From NCBI RefSeq assembly GCF_001467625.1, contig NZ_LNYB01000004.1, positions 1 through 64,000 on the forward strand: a stretch of 64,000 bases of DNA. The letters are read 5' to 3'. The stretch comes from Legionella feeleii. GTDB lineage: Bacteria; Pseudomonadota; Gammaproteobacteria; Legionellales; Legionellaceae. Numbering within the stretch: the stretch's first letter is position 1; the number at the start of each line of letters is the position of its first letter. Below, in pieces: positions 56,093 to 64,000 of this stretch. The position numbers and the translations under genes were made by a program. The notes under the pieces were generated by a model. That model made no database searches, was not told where the DNA came from, and saw only the letters and a list, made by a program, of their open reading frames with translations.

Positions 56093-57115
56093 ATTTAAAA
56101 AATGGCACAGCATTACACACGCCAGTCCTATCAAACCACCAATAATCACGTGAGAAAGGCGTTCAAAAGCGATTGCTCTTGAGTGCGTAATCAACATCAC
56201 CACTGTTGCAACGAAGACACAACGTAGCGTGTAAGCGATAATATAACGCCGAAAGGCTACCAGCGTTAAAAACAGTGCAACCGTAGTAAGCGTTAAGTTA
56301 AAAGGCGTAGAAGGAACAACAAATTGGCCAAGTAGAATACCTACTGGAACACCAATTAAAACACCAGTCAGACGCTGGTGGAACTTACGAGGCGTTGTTT
56401 TGATTTCTCCCGTAATCACACTTGCAACTCCCCAAATCATCCATTGACCATTTTGCATCGGAATATATTGAACTAAAAATGCTGAAACGCCGACACCCAA
56501 AGCCATTGCGATCATGCTTTCGGCATTATTTTTTTTCGCGCCAAAATCAGATAAATACGAGAGTTGCAAAAATTGATAACCTCTCCTCTCTTGATAAAAT
56601 TTTATTTGATTAAACAAGGTAATGGCTAAAGTGGGAATCAAGGCCACTATTAAATAAGGAATTAAATGAGTGAGACTGTATAAGGAAAAGACTGGTTTCA
56701 TTTCAGAAGCGAGTTCTATGGAGAGAATGATAGCTGGAATAAATGTCCAATTCCCCAGTGTCCGTAACTTATCACCTTTGCAGGCTATCCATACGATCGC
56801 TGTAGCTGACAAAGTGCTACTTAAAATAAAAAGTATAGGCAGCTCTTGGGTAAAAAATAATAAATAAAATAAGAACATTATTGCCAACCCATGCAGTAAT
56901 ACACCCAAGACAGTAAGCTGCAATTTTTCCTCAACGATTAACGTTGACATCGTTAAGACCGATATTTCTAACCAATAGGAATTCTCAGTAAGCAGGAAAA
57001 GAACAGCAAAGGGTATTAATACGATAATGCCAAGCAAGAGGAACCATCCTCTAATTTCATTTTTTATCCACTGCATGCTCTTCGCTAAAATTTGCATTTT
57101 AAATGTTGCTCGCAT
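56060..57115 (-). CDS. FUSC-like family membrane protein
   Basis: The protein has 351 residues and about nine or ten predicted helices in two clusters (GWFLLLGIIVLIPFAVLFLL, LQLTVLGVLLHGLAIMFLFY, and IIAYTLRCVFVATVVMLITH, LSHVIIGGLIGLACVMLCHF), separated by a cytosolic loop. WMIWGVASVITGEIKTTPRK and the FHQRLTGVLIGVPVGILLGQ signature match FUSC/aromatic-acid-exporter (AaeB/YccS-type) proteins. The C-terminal residues RTYAKLRSLR are encoded inside the right TIR of the small element, so the insertion has replaced the original end. The ATG has no clear ribosome site. Confidence 0.8.
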   Translation of the reverse strand: MRATFKMQILAKSMQWIKNEIRGWFLLLGIIVLIPFAVLFLLTENSYWLEISVLTMSTLIVEEKLQLTVLGVLLHGLAIMFLFYLLFFTQELPILFILSSTLSATAIVWIACKGDKLRTLGNWTFIPAIILSIELASEMKPVFSLYSLTHLIPYLIVALIPTLAITLFNQIKFYQERRGYQFLQLSYLSDFGAKKNNAESMIAMALGVGVSAFLVQYIPMQNGQWMIWGVASVITGEIKTTPRKFHQRLTGVLIGVPVGILLGQFVVPSTPFNLTLTTVALFLTLVAFRRYIIAYTLRCVFVATVVMLITHSRAIAFERLSHVIIGGLIGLACVMLCHFLNRTYAKLRSLR

Positions 57116-57336
57116 TCGCTAATCGGCATCCTGGTCTATTGCTGCATTGCGGTGCTAACCTCCGTTCGAAACGTTCCACCTGCACGAAACAAAATACGCA
57201 GGTAATGTAAGAAGTCCAATTCGAAGTCGAAAGAAATTAAGATTTACAAGCTTATAATAACCTTTTACTGTTATCTTTGTAGTTGTTCTAACAGACAATG
57301 TAATTTATAAATGTAAATTGGCTTTTAAGGATTACT

Positions 57337-58047
57337 GTGATACGCAATACCCAGAACCGACAGTCTTATTATCTGTTGGGCATTATTATATGCCTTTTTT
57401 TATTTCTTTGCTTAACCGCAATTGTCGCGTGGCACGGTCCCTATCTCTTTCTTAATACGTATGTGCATCGCACCGTTGAGACGATAAAAACATCTGACCT
57501 CACTCTCGCTGCTACTTTTCTTTCTATTTTAGGAAACAAATATATAGTTGTCCCAGCACTGATAGTGACCAGTCTATTTTTATTTTTTCAAGCACAGAGA
57601 AGACTTGCCGTGCATTTTTTTCTTGTCATTGTTTTAGCAGCTACTATAGCGTTCCTCTTCAAGAATTTTTTTCCCATTCCCCGGCCTGAAGAGCATGGTG
57701 TTATAGAGAGCTTTGCTTTCCCAAGTCGTCATGTCGCCCTGTGCTCAGCCTATTTAATTTTTATACTGGCAGTTGTGAGTCCCAAGATTAAATCGAGTCG
57801 GTGGTTAACAATGACCATTTTTTGTTTGATTTTAGCGGAATCTATAGCACGTCTAATACTAAAAGTTCATTGGCTAACTGATGTGATGGGTGGCTTTTTT
57901 CTTGGTTCTGCCTGTGGCCTGATTGGAGCATATAGTTATCACCTTAAACCGGATCCTGCCTTGGATCTTCCTGTCTTTTTTAAAACCCTTAGCATTATTT
58001 TCTTTATCACTAGCATTGTTTACTATTTAATACCCAGTCTTTTTTAG
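57337..58047 (+). CDS. PAP2 family phosphatase
   Basis: The protein has 236 residues from a GTG start with AAGGATTACT upstream. Six membrane helices frame the three PAP2 motifs: K109-x6-R116-P117 (KNFFPIPRP), P129-S130-R131-H132 (FPSRHVALC), and R172-x5-H178-x3-D182 (ARLILKVHWLTD). Motif 2 is PSRH instead of PSGH, but the catalytic His residues are kept. The family dephosphorylates undecaprenyl pyrophosphate or lipid phosphates at the membrane's outer face. It stands alone with a shared terminator downstream. Confidence 0.88.
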   Translation: MIRNTQNRQSYYLLGIIICLFLFLCLTAIVAWHGPYLFLNTYVHRTVETIKTSDLTLAATFLSILGNKYIVVPALIVTSLFLFFQAQRRLAVHFFLVIVLAATIAFLFKNFFPIPRPEEHGVIESFAFPSRHVALCSAYLIFILAVVSPKIKSSRWLTMTIFCLILAESIARLILKVHWLTDVMGGFFLGSACGLIGAYSYHLKPDPALDLPVFFKTLSIIFFITSIVYYLIPSLF

Positions 58048-58083
58048 TTCTATCCTAAGATTTAATCTCGTTAATAAAATAAC

Positions 58084-58100
58084 AGCCCCGATTAGGGGCT
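58084..58100. terminator. Short intrinsic terminator between convergent genes
   Basis: AGCCCC-GATTA-GGGGCT forms a compact 6-bp GC-rich stem with a 5-base loop, followed on the + strand by ATACTTTATTTTTTT. It ends the PAP2 gene and lies against the 3' end of the OPT transporter gene. Confidence 0.8.
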
Positions 58101-58105
58101 ATACT

Positions 58106-60106
58106 TTATTTTTTTCCACAAACACGACGCTCTATCCAATATGCGAGTATCAAGGTCGAGACAATACCTAACATGATTCCATAATTCTGCCAATTTTTTC
58201 CTACCATGGTTAACGCATTGGGAGTATGGAAAATAGAGAATGGGATAGCTAATAAAACATCAACCAATGCTGAACCTGCTACTAAGCCACATGCAATCAA
58301 CACACCCCTTTGCCGTCGTAGCTGACCTTCTTCATCAGAAAGCTTCTTTTTACTAAGACGCCACTGCGTGACCATTGCAATCATTCCGCCGAGAAATAAA
58401 GGAAAAGAAGAAGCGATTGGTAAATACATTCCTATAGCAACGCCTAATATAGAAAGTCTGACATAACGATCTAATTTAACGACATAGATGAAAAAAATAA
58501 GCGCGAGAATAACTGCCGCTCCGATAAACATCATCGTCCAAGGCAAGGTATTACGAAATACTGCTTCAGTGATTGCCGCCATTAATGCAGCGGTTGGTGC
58601 GGGCAGTGACTGGCCAGGATCCATACCATCATGAGGCATAACCCCTGCAATACCATAGACATCAAACATCAATTGCATGACAGGTGGTATCACCAAGGAA
58701 GAAACGATTACCCCTAGTAAAAGCATAACCTGCTGCTTCCACGGAGTCGCGCCAACCAATTGTCCCACTTTCAAATCTTGCGTATTATCGTTGGCAATGG
58801 CGGCAATGCCTGTTACCACCGAACCAATAATAATTGTGATTGCCTCTGCTGCCTTAATCTGGTTAACGCTAAAAGGTAACGGTAAAAGGTTGTTAATCAT
58901 CGTCAGCAATATCCAGGCTGCAAATAGCATCCCGGCAATAACTATTGCACTACCAGGACTCGCTGTGACACCTACCATACCTGAAAAATAGCCTGTAATA
59001 ACCGAGAATAAAAAACCAATGATCAGAACATAGAGTACTGCGCCAAACACTAAAGTAGGGGCGAAATCACCGTCCAGGCCGATTTCCTCCAAAGGGAAAA
59101 TAAATTGAAAAAACAAAAATAAAATAGCAGACATAAGCGTTACGCCAATTAAAATAAAGGGCATAGGAATGTCTTTATCCGTGCGCGGCAATTGCGTTTC
59201 TTGATGACTTTTAGACATAAAAGCACGGAAAGAAATCCGCATACTTTTAAGTAGAGGTCTTATTAATTTCAAGAAAGTCCAGGTACCGGCAAAAAGCATT
59301 GCTCCAATCCCTAAATAACGCATTTCACTGTTCCAGAGAAAAGTAGCCGCTTTTTGTGCAGGATAATGGGTAAGAAACTCTGGATAAAATTGACTAACAA
59401 TCGGCATGGCTATCAGCCAGGAAATAATAGCCCCCAAGAAAATACTCAAAGCCATTTCATGTCCGACTAAATAACCGGCCCCTATCATCGTTGCAGAAAA
59501 TCCCACACCAAAACCTAATAGTGAACGCTTGATCGAAAACCAAAAACTCCAACTGTTTGCAATGATTTTAAAACCCGTTTGGAAGAGCTCCAGCACCCCA
59601 CCTACCGCCCCACCGAGAAAAATATCTCGAATACCCGCTTTTTCTGCTGATGACTTCAATACTTCGGCAATAGCCCGACCTTCCGGAAATCTTAGCACGG
59701 GTTCATTCACTAAAACTCGACGAAGAGGAATGGAGAATAAAACGCCCAAAATACCGCCACAGACAGCAATAAAAAAATTAGTGAGATAATCAAAACCATC
59801 CCAGTATTGAATAATAATCAATGCTGGAATGGTATACACAATACCTCCAGCAACCGCTTCGCCCGCAGAAGCGGCTGTCTGGACTGCGTTATTTTCCAGA
59901 ATGGTAGAGTTTTTAAACAAACGCAAAATACCCATGGAAATAATAGCTGCAGGAATAGAAGCCGAAGTTAAAATACCTAACTTTAACGCCAGATAAGCAT
60001 TAGACAAGGCCAAAATGATCGTCAAAATAATTGCCAAGATAATACTACGAATAGTTAATTCAGCAATTTTTTCATCCGCTTTGATAAACGGAACAAATGT
60101 ACTCAT
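58106..60106 (-). CDS. OPT family oligopeptide transporter
   Basis: The protein has 666 residues and about 15 membrane helices. It has the OPT signatures: AYLALKLGILTSASIPAAII, ILENNAVQTAASAGEAVAGG, LRFPEGRAIAEVLKSS and AIANDNTQDLKVGQLVGATP with PWKQQ. The bacterial subgroup of this family imports short peptides or metal-peptide chelates driven by protons. Its ATG overlaps the DUF3298 gene's stop (ATGA), indicating an operon SDR-hutI-DUF3298-OPT. That places peptide uptake beside histidine breakdown, which fits amino acids being the main carbon source of Legionella. Confidence 0.94.
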   Translation of the reverse strand: MSTFVPFIKADEKIAELTIRSIILAIILTIILALSNAYLALKLGILTSASIPAAIISMGILRLFKNSTILENNAVQTAASAGEAVAGGIVYTIPALIIIQYWDGFDYLTNFFIAVCGGILGVLFSIPLRRVLVNEPVLRFPEGRAIAEVLKSSAEKAGIRDIFLGGAVGGVLELFQTGFKIIANSWSFWFSIKRSLLGFGVGFSATMIGAGYLVGHEMALSIFLGAIISWLIAMPIVSQFYPEFLTHYPAQKAATFLWNSEMRYLGIGAMLFAGTWTFLKLIRPLLKSMRISFRAFMSKSHQETQLPRTDKDIPMPFILIGVTLMSAILFLFFQFIFPLEEIGLDGDFAPTLVFGAVLYVLIIGFLFSVITGYFSGMVGVTASPGSAIVIAGMLFAAWILLTMINNLLPLPFSVNQIKAAEAITIIIGSVVTGIAAIANDNTQDLKVGQLVGATPWKQQVMLLLGVIVSSLVIPPVMQLMFDVYGIAGVMPHDGMDPGQSLPAPTAALMAAITEAVFRNTLPWTMMFIGAAVILALIFFIYVVKLDRYVRLSILGVAIGMYLPIASSFPLFLGGMIAMVTQWRLSKKKLSDEEGQLRRQRGVLIACGLVAGSALVDVLLAIPFSIFHTPNALTMVGKNWQNYGIMLGIVSTLILAYWIERRVCGKK

Positions 60107-60795
60107 TGATTACCCCATACTGCTTTGGTTACATCAGGACGTAACCAGTTTTTGAGTTCAGATTTAGAAATTTTTACTGTTTGTGGACCGTAAAAATAAG
60201 GCGCGACTTGATAAGTATCAAACACAATAGCTAAACCATCTTGTGTAAAATGCCAATTTCTATAATTTTCTTGGGTTGCCGTTGTTCCTTTTATTAACCA
60301 ATCCCGATCGGTCATTTTTTTCTTCCCTAACGCTTTACGGCATATAGTGGCTATTTGGTTTAAGTAATTACTATTTGGCACAAACAAATGATCCAACGTC
60401 ACTGATTGGCCTTGGATAAAATTGAACGTTTTTACAGAATTACTGGGATGTGCGGCACCTTGACTGTAAGCCGATACGGAGAACAAGATACTTAACGCAT
60501 TTTTATTTTGAAACTCTATTTTATAATCAATATATAAACTACTTTTTCCAAGAGTATCACCTGTCTTTTTCACATCAGGTGCTTCAAGAGCGGCTGCACT
60601 CTTTTGGCTTTCAGCTATAAACGCTTTTATCCTTTCACCCACTTCCTCATCTGGAAATCCTTCTGGATACCTAATACTAAGATCAAAATCAGCAGTTTCT
60701 TTTTTGATGATTATTGTCTTTGGCGGTACAGCCCAAACCAAACTCTGTAATAAGAAATAACTCAGCCCTAACAGACTTATAATAAATTTCTTCAT
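60103..60795 (-). CDS. Exported DUF3298-type protein
   Basis: The protein has 230 residues with a signal peptide ([20 protein letters not shown], cleavage near WA-VP). The mature part follows the PdaC/DUF4163 plus DUF3298 pattern ([100 protein letters not shown]). These domains occur in sigma-factor regulators (RsiV) and deacetylases; here they stand alone. It overlaps hutI and the OPT gene at both ends. A role in the periplasm as binding or processing partner of the transporter is possible, unproven. Confidence 0.83.
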   Translation of the reverse strand: MKKFIISLLGLSYFLLQSLVWAVPPKTIIIKKETADFDLSIRYPEGFPDEEVGERIKAFIAESQKSAAALEAPDVKKTGDTLGKSSLYIDYKIEFQNKNALSILFSVSAYSQGAAHPSNSVKTFNFIQGQSVTLDHLFVPNSNYLNQIATICRKALGKKKMTDRDWLIKGTTATQENYRNWHFTQDGLAIVFDTYQVAPYFYGPQTVKISKSELKNWLRPDVTKAVWGNQ

Positions 60796-62024
60796 CGTTG
60801 TACTCCCTCAAATTCCCTTAACCAATTTCCCGCTACCATTGTACTGTGTTGTATAGGATAACCAAAGTGATAACAAAGTGAGGCACTATCCTGTATTGAC
60901 CAACGGACTAAATCTGCAGTCATTCCAGCTGCAAGAGAACCTGTCTCCTGCTCCAGAGCAAGTGCTCTCGCCGCTTGATACGTGACAGCCATTAAAGCCT
61001 CTGGTACTGTTAGGCCAAAAAACTGACAGGCCATATTGAGCATTAGCAATAATGAGGTCGTAGGTGATGAGCCTGGATTAGCGTCGGTAGCAATTGCTAT
61101 ACCCACCCCCATTTCACGCAGCAAAGCTACAGGCGGTTTGACGGTCTCACGTAAAAAATAGTAAGCTCCCGGCAATAGGACAGCAACTGTTCCATTGTTA
61201 GCCATTGCAGCAACTCCTTCGCGATCCAGGTGCTCTAAATGATCACAAGACAGAGCCCCTAAGCTGGCAGCCAATTTTGTCGCTCCAAGATTAGACAATT
61301 GTTCTGCGTGGCACTTAATGGATAAAGCCAAATCCTTTGCTTTAGTAAATAACTGTTCGGTTTGAGCCAAGGTAAAACCAATTGATTCACAAAATACATC
61401 TACCGCATCAGCCAGTTTCATCTCCGCTATAGCAGGCAACATATCTTGGCAAAGAAAATCGACATAAGCCTGGGCATTATTTTTATATTCTGGCGGCACC
61501 GCATGAGCCCCTAGAAAAGTAGTCCTTACTCGCAGACCAGCCACTTCCCCCAAACGCCTGGCCACACGCAAGATTTTAAGCTCATTATCCCAATCTAGAC
61601 CGTAACCCGATTTAATCTCAACGGTAGTTACTCCTTCTGCCCGTAAAGCCAACATTCTGGGTAATGATTGTTGAAACAGCTCTTCTTCAGAAGCAGCACG
61701 CGTCTGTCTGACAGTCGATAAAATTCCTCCCCCGGCGCGCGCAATTTCAGCATAAGTTTTTCCTTCAAGCCGTTGCTTAAATTCATCAGCACGATTACCG
61801 GCATATACCAAGTGAGTATGACAGTCAATCAAGCCCGGCGTAATCAATAAATTACGACAGTCTTCAGTCACAGTGGCCTGTTGCAAGTAAGAAGCAGGTA
61901 AATCACTCATGGCGCCACACCAAACTATCATTCCTTTGCTAATAGCAATCGCCTGATTTTCGAGTTGCTTACCTTGTGCATCAATTGTCGTTGCATTTGA
62001 TAATAAGCGGTCACATGCCTGCAT
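60792..62024 (-). CDS. hutI: Imidazolonepropionase
   Basis: The protein has 410 residues from the ATG at 62024 (GGGAGTAAAC upstream; the site lies within the SDR's last codons). HutI features are [20 protein letters not shown] with the zinc-binding [42 protein letters not shown] and [16 protein letters not shown]. It opens the imidazolone ring to N-formimino-glutamate in histidine degradation. It is the second gene of the SDR-hutI-DUF3298-OPT operon. hutG, the next pathway step, lies upstream in the opposite direction. hutH and hutU are not in the window. Confidence 0.97.
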   Translation of the reverse strand: MQACDRLLSNATTIDAQGKQLENQAIAISKGMIVWCGAMSDLPASYLQQATVTEDCRNLLITPGLIDCHTHLVYAGNRADEFKQRLEGKTYAEIARAGGGILSTVRQTRAASEEELFQQSLPRMLALRAEGVTTVEIKSGYGLDWDNELKILRVARRLGEVAGLRVRTTFLGAHAVPPEYKNNAQAYVDFLCQDMLPAIAEMKLADAVDVFCESIGFTLAQTEQLFTKAKDLALSIKCHAEQLSNLGATKLAASLGALSCDHLEHLDREGVAAMANNGTVAVLLPGAYYFLRETVKPPVALLREMGVGIAIATDANPGSSPTTSLLLMLNMACQFFGLTVPEALMAVTYQAARALALEQETGSLAAGMTADLVRWSIQDSASLCYHFGYPIQHSTMVAGNWLREFEGVQR

Positions 62025-62026
62025 GT

Positions 62027-62791
62027 TTACTCCCAATCAGGCACTTGTTGCGATGCCCTGAGCCATTGTTGGTGGTGACTTTTGTCATAGATATCCCATT
62101 CCTGGGCTACATAGTGTGTTTTATCAACATCGATTAATAACCATATTAAAAAATCTGCTACAGTGGTAGTGGATAAGAGACGCTTTTCTTGCTTGAGAAC
62201 CCTGAAAAAATCACGTTTTTCCTCATCCATACACTGAGCATGTCGAATGGTTGCCTGCATGTCGGTATCAATAATCCCAGGCATCACACTGGCAAAAGCC
62301 AGGTTTTGATTTTCTAATTGTAAACAACGAGTGAGCATAGCTAGAGCAGCCTTGGACACACAGTAAGCAGCCCAACCTGCAACTGGGAAATGAGCTGCAC
62401 CAGAACCGATATGCAATACACGACCTTGTTCTAATTTGGCAAGCAACATCTGCGTTAAAAATAAAGGGGCATTGAGATTAGTAGCAAGAACTTGCTGCCA
62501 GGAAGCTTCATCGATAGTAGCAACAGGCATAATCGGCTCAATAACACCCGCATTGTGGATCAACCCCTCAAGCACATTAACTTGAATTTGTTCTATATGG
62601 GCAACAATTTCTCGGCGTCCTTTACCCGTAGAAACATCTGCAACAAGGTAACTAATTTGAGGAGAATAGGCTGCCGTTTCTACCAAAGCCTCTTCGCGTC
62701 GTCCTACAATTAAAATCTGCTTTTGTCGAGCCGCCAATGCATGAGCCAGAGCCCGTCCAATTCCACTCCCTCCACCAGTAATCACAAACAT
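62027..62791 (-). CDS. Short-chain dehydrogenase/reductase
   Basis: The protein has 254 residues of the classical SDR fold: the cofactor-binding [25 protein letters not shown] and the catalytic Ser-Tyr-Lys set ([23 protein letters not shown]). Residues RRE after strand 2 suggest NADPH use. It is the first gene of the operon, with hutI's ribosome site inside its 3' end. No SDR step is known in the core histidine pathway, so its substrate is uncertain. Confidence 0.92.
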   Translation of the reverse strand: MFVITGGGSGIGRALAHALAARQKQILIVGRREEALVETAAYSPQISYLVADVSTGKGRREIVAHIEQIQVNVLEGLIHNAGVIEPIMPVATIDEASWQQVLATNLNAPLFLTQMLLAKLEQGRVLHIGSGAAHFPVAGWAAYCVSKAALAMLTRCLQLENQNLAFASVMPGIIDTDMQATIRHAQCMDEEKRDFFRVLKQEKRLLSTTTVADFLIWLLIDVDKTHYVAQEWDIYDKSHHQQWLRASQQVPDWE

Positions 62792-63204
62792 GATATTTCT
62801 CCAGCTAGCTTAATCTTTGGCTATTCGCGTCTAATCCAGCAAACATCGATTTTATAGGCCTCAATACACAAGAGCTATGAGAACTTAAAATCACCACTTC
62901 GTGAACTTCAGAGAAGAATACCGAACTACACTAGACTTCTTTCGCAAACGCGTTGCAGGAGAGCAATGCGAGGAGAAACGGCGCGCAGAGCCGGAGCGTA
63001 CACATCGGTACATGAGCACCGTTTCGACGAAGCTGTGCTTCAATGCTGTAATTCCTAAGAAGTCTACTCTTAAAATTAGGCCCGATAATAACAGACCTGC
63101 TTAGGATTGGCACCGATTTTAGAATAAAGAAATAATTACAGTGACATTATCATAGACAGGAAGATATATTATCCCTATAACAAATTTCTGCTTTGAAATT
63201 GACT
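62792..63204. repeat. Intergenic repeat between the SDR and hutG
   Basis: This roughly 410-base divergent region holds, at about 62930-63075, a degenerate copy of the repeat seen near 38.4 kb: GCGAGGAGAAACGG, GCCGGAGCGTACACATC, ATGAGCACCG, then CTAAGAAGTCTAC. Its start carries TTTCGCAAACGCG. No frame in it is credible. The hutG and SDR promoters must lie on either side of it. Confidence 0.6.
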
Positions 63205-64000
63205 ATGTTTGCAAACCTAAAAAATTACGAACCAACCGAGCAATCTATTTGGCAAGGACGTCAAGATAGCTTGCCTGGGGAACGTTTCTTCCAACGTGTG
63301 CATTGTATCGATCTGCGTTCCCAACCTCTACATGATAAACAACAAAACCTGATTATGCTGGGATTTTGTAGTGACGAAGGGATCAGACGTAACGAAGGTC
63401 GTACTGGAGCAAAATTAGGTCCATTTAAATTGCGTGAACAATTAGCAAAACTGTCCTGCAATCTCGACAAGCAGTTTACCGATATAGGTAATATCGTCTG
63501 TGAGCAAGAGCAATTGGAATCTGCTCAACAACAATTCGCAACCTTAATGACGGCTTGTCATCAACAGGGTTATAAAACCTTGGCTTTCGGGGGTGGACAT
63601 GAAATTGCATGGCCGCATTTTTCTGGCTTGGCTGCTCATTATCCCAGAATAGGTATTATTAATTTTGATGCTCATTTTGATCTGCGTCCTTTAAAAGAAG
63701 GGCATTACGCTACATCAGGAACCCCTTTTCGCCAAATCAGCCAATATTGTCAACAAAATCGGCTACCCTTTGACTACTGTTGTTTAGGAATCCAGTATAT
63801 TGCTAATACAGCGAGTTTGTTTGCTACTGCCGATGAATTGAAAGTGTCTTATCTTAGCGCAGAGCAAATCCATAATGAGGATATTGCCTGGCAACTCGCT
63901 TTCCTGGACACGTTTCTTTTACGGCATGAATACATTTATTTAACGATTTGTTTGGATGTATTTGCCGAATGCTTTGCACCAGGGGTCAGTGCACCACAAG
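63205..64000 (+). CDS. hutG: Formimidoylglutamase HutG (5' part; runs off the window)
   Basis: A frame of 265 codons from the ATG at 63205 to the window end, without a stop. It matches the arginase/ureohydrolase family: GGGHE at 129-133 (H132), INFDAHFD with D155, H157 and D159, then CLDVFAECFAPGVSAP, the second metal-ligand region with the usual D-x-F core. HutG hydrolyses N-formimino-glutamate to glutamate and formamide, the last step of the histidine route that hutI serves. A manganese cluster is expected. Only the last part of the protein is missing. Interestingly the product formamide is a substrate of the formamidase family found at 21-22 kb. Confidence 0.95.
   Translation, partial: MFANLKNYEPTEQSIWQGRQDSLPGERFFQRVHCIDLRSQPLHDKQQNLIMLGFCSDEGIRRNEGRTGAKLGPFKLREQLAKLSCNLDKQFTDIGNIVCEQEQLESAQQQFATLMTACHQQGYKTLAFGGGHEIAWPHFSGLAAHYPRIGIINFDAHFDLRPLKEGHYATSGTPFRQISQYCQQNRLPFDYCCLGIQYIANTASLFATADELKVSYLSAEQIHNEDIAWQLAFLDTFLLRHEYIYLTICLDVFAECFAPGVSAPQ

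Noticed and set aside
62901-63113. Small frames on both strands in the SDR-hutG gap
   Set aside because: They lie inside the intergenic repeat and have no upstream signals.

Overview
The window looks like chromosome of a Legionella species (Legionellaceae, gammaproteobacteria); the species cannot be named from the sequence alone. The evidence is a low-GC, compact genome with a groES-groEL (htpAB-type) operon, glnE, rimO, hut genes and a glyA-nrdR-nusB-thiL-pgpA operon. These sit beside genes typical of Dot/Icm effector-rich genomes: an F-box protein, a protein with a Cys-His-Asp hydrolase pattern, a GNAT-like protein with a disordered tail, and a large methyltransferase-like protein with a Ser/Thr/Glu-rich tail. 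Several intergenic repeats resemble ones I associate with Legionella chromosomes.

Positions 1-25 kb are largely accessory. A truncated UvrD-like helicase lies next to the 3' end fragment of a tRNA (probably Leu type), which is the usual mark of an integrated element. It is followed by candidate effectors (F-box protein; a two-helix membrane protein of unknown function), an APH-fold kinase, a DsrE protein, an 846-aa protein with a D12-class adenine methyltransferase core, a TipAL-like MerR regulator, a LuxR-type regulator, an orphan receiver plus degenerate HPt protein, AraC/EamA and thioredoxin-like genes, and a putative papain-like protein. The core groES-groEL operon (sigma-32 type promoter) and dsbD interrupt this. 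An OprB porin, a secreted formamidase-family protein, an EntS-like MFS exporter and a GNAT-like candidate effector come next.

Positions 25-35 kb hold an ArnT-like glycosyltransferase, rimO, and a tight five-gene run: glutamine synthetase-like ligase, aldehyde dehydrogenase, iron alcohol dehydrogenase, class I glutamine amidotransferase and SMP-30/gluconolactonase-like protein. The first four form a logical gamma-glutamylation route for an amine or, given the alcohol dehydrogenase, an amino alcohol such as ethanolamine.

Positions 35-64 kb are mostly core: glnE, a solute-binding protein, the glyA-nrdR-nusB-thiL-pgpA-PerM operon, three small envelope proteins (BON lipoprotein, His-rich lipoprotein, exported protein), an RND efflux adaptor/pump pair, valS, a YyaL-type thioredoxin-domain protein, a FUSC-like membrane protein whose last codons lie in a small inverted-repeat element, a PAP2 phosphatase, an overlapping SDR-hutI-DUF3298-OPT transporter operon, and the 5' part of hutG, which is transcribed divergently from that operon and runs off the window end. 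No rRNA, complete tRNA, CRISPR array or intact insertion sequence was seen.
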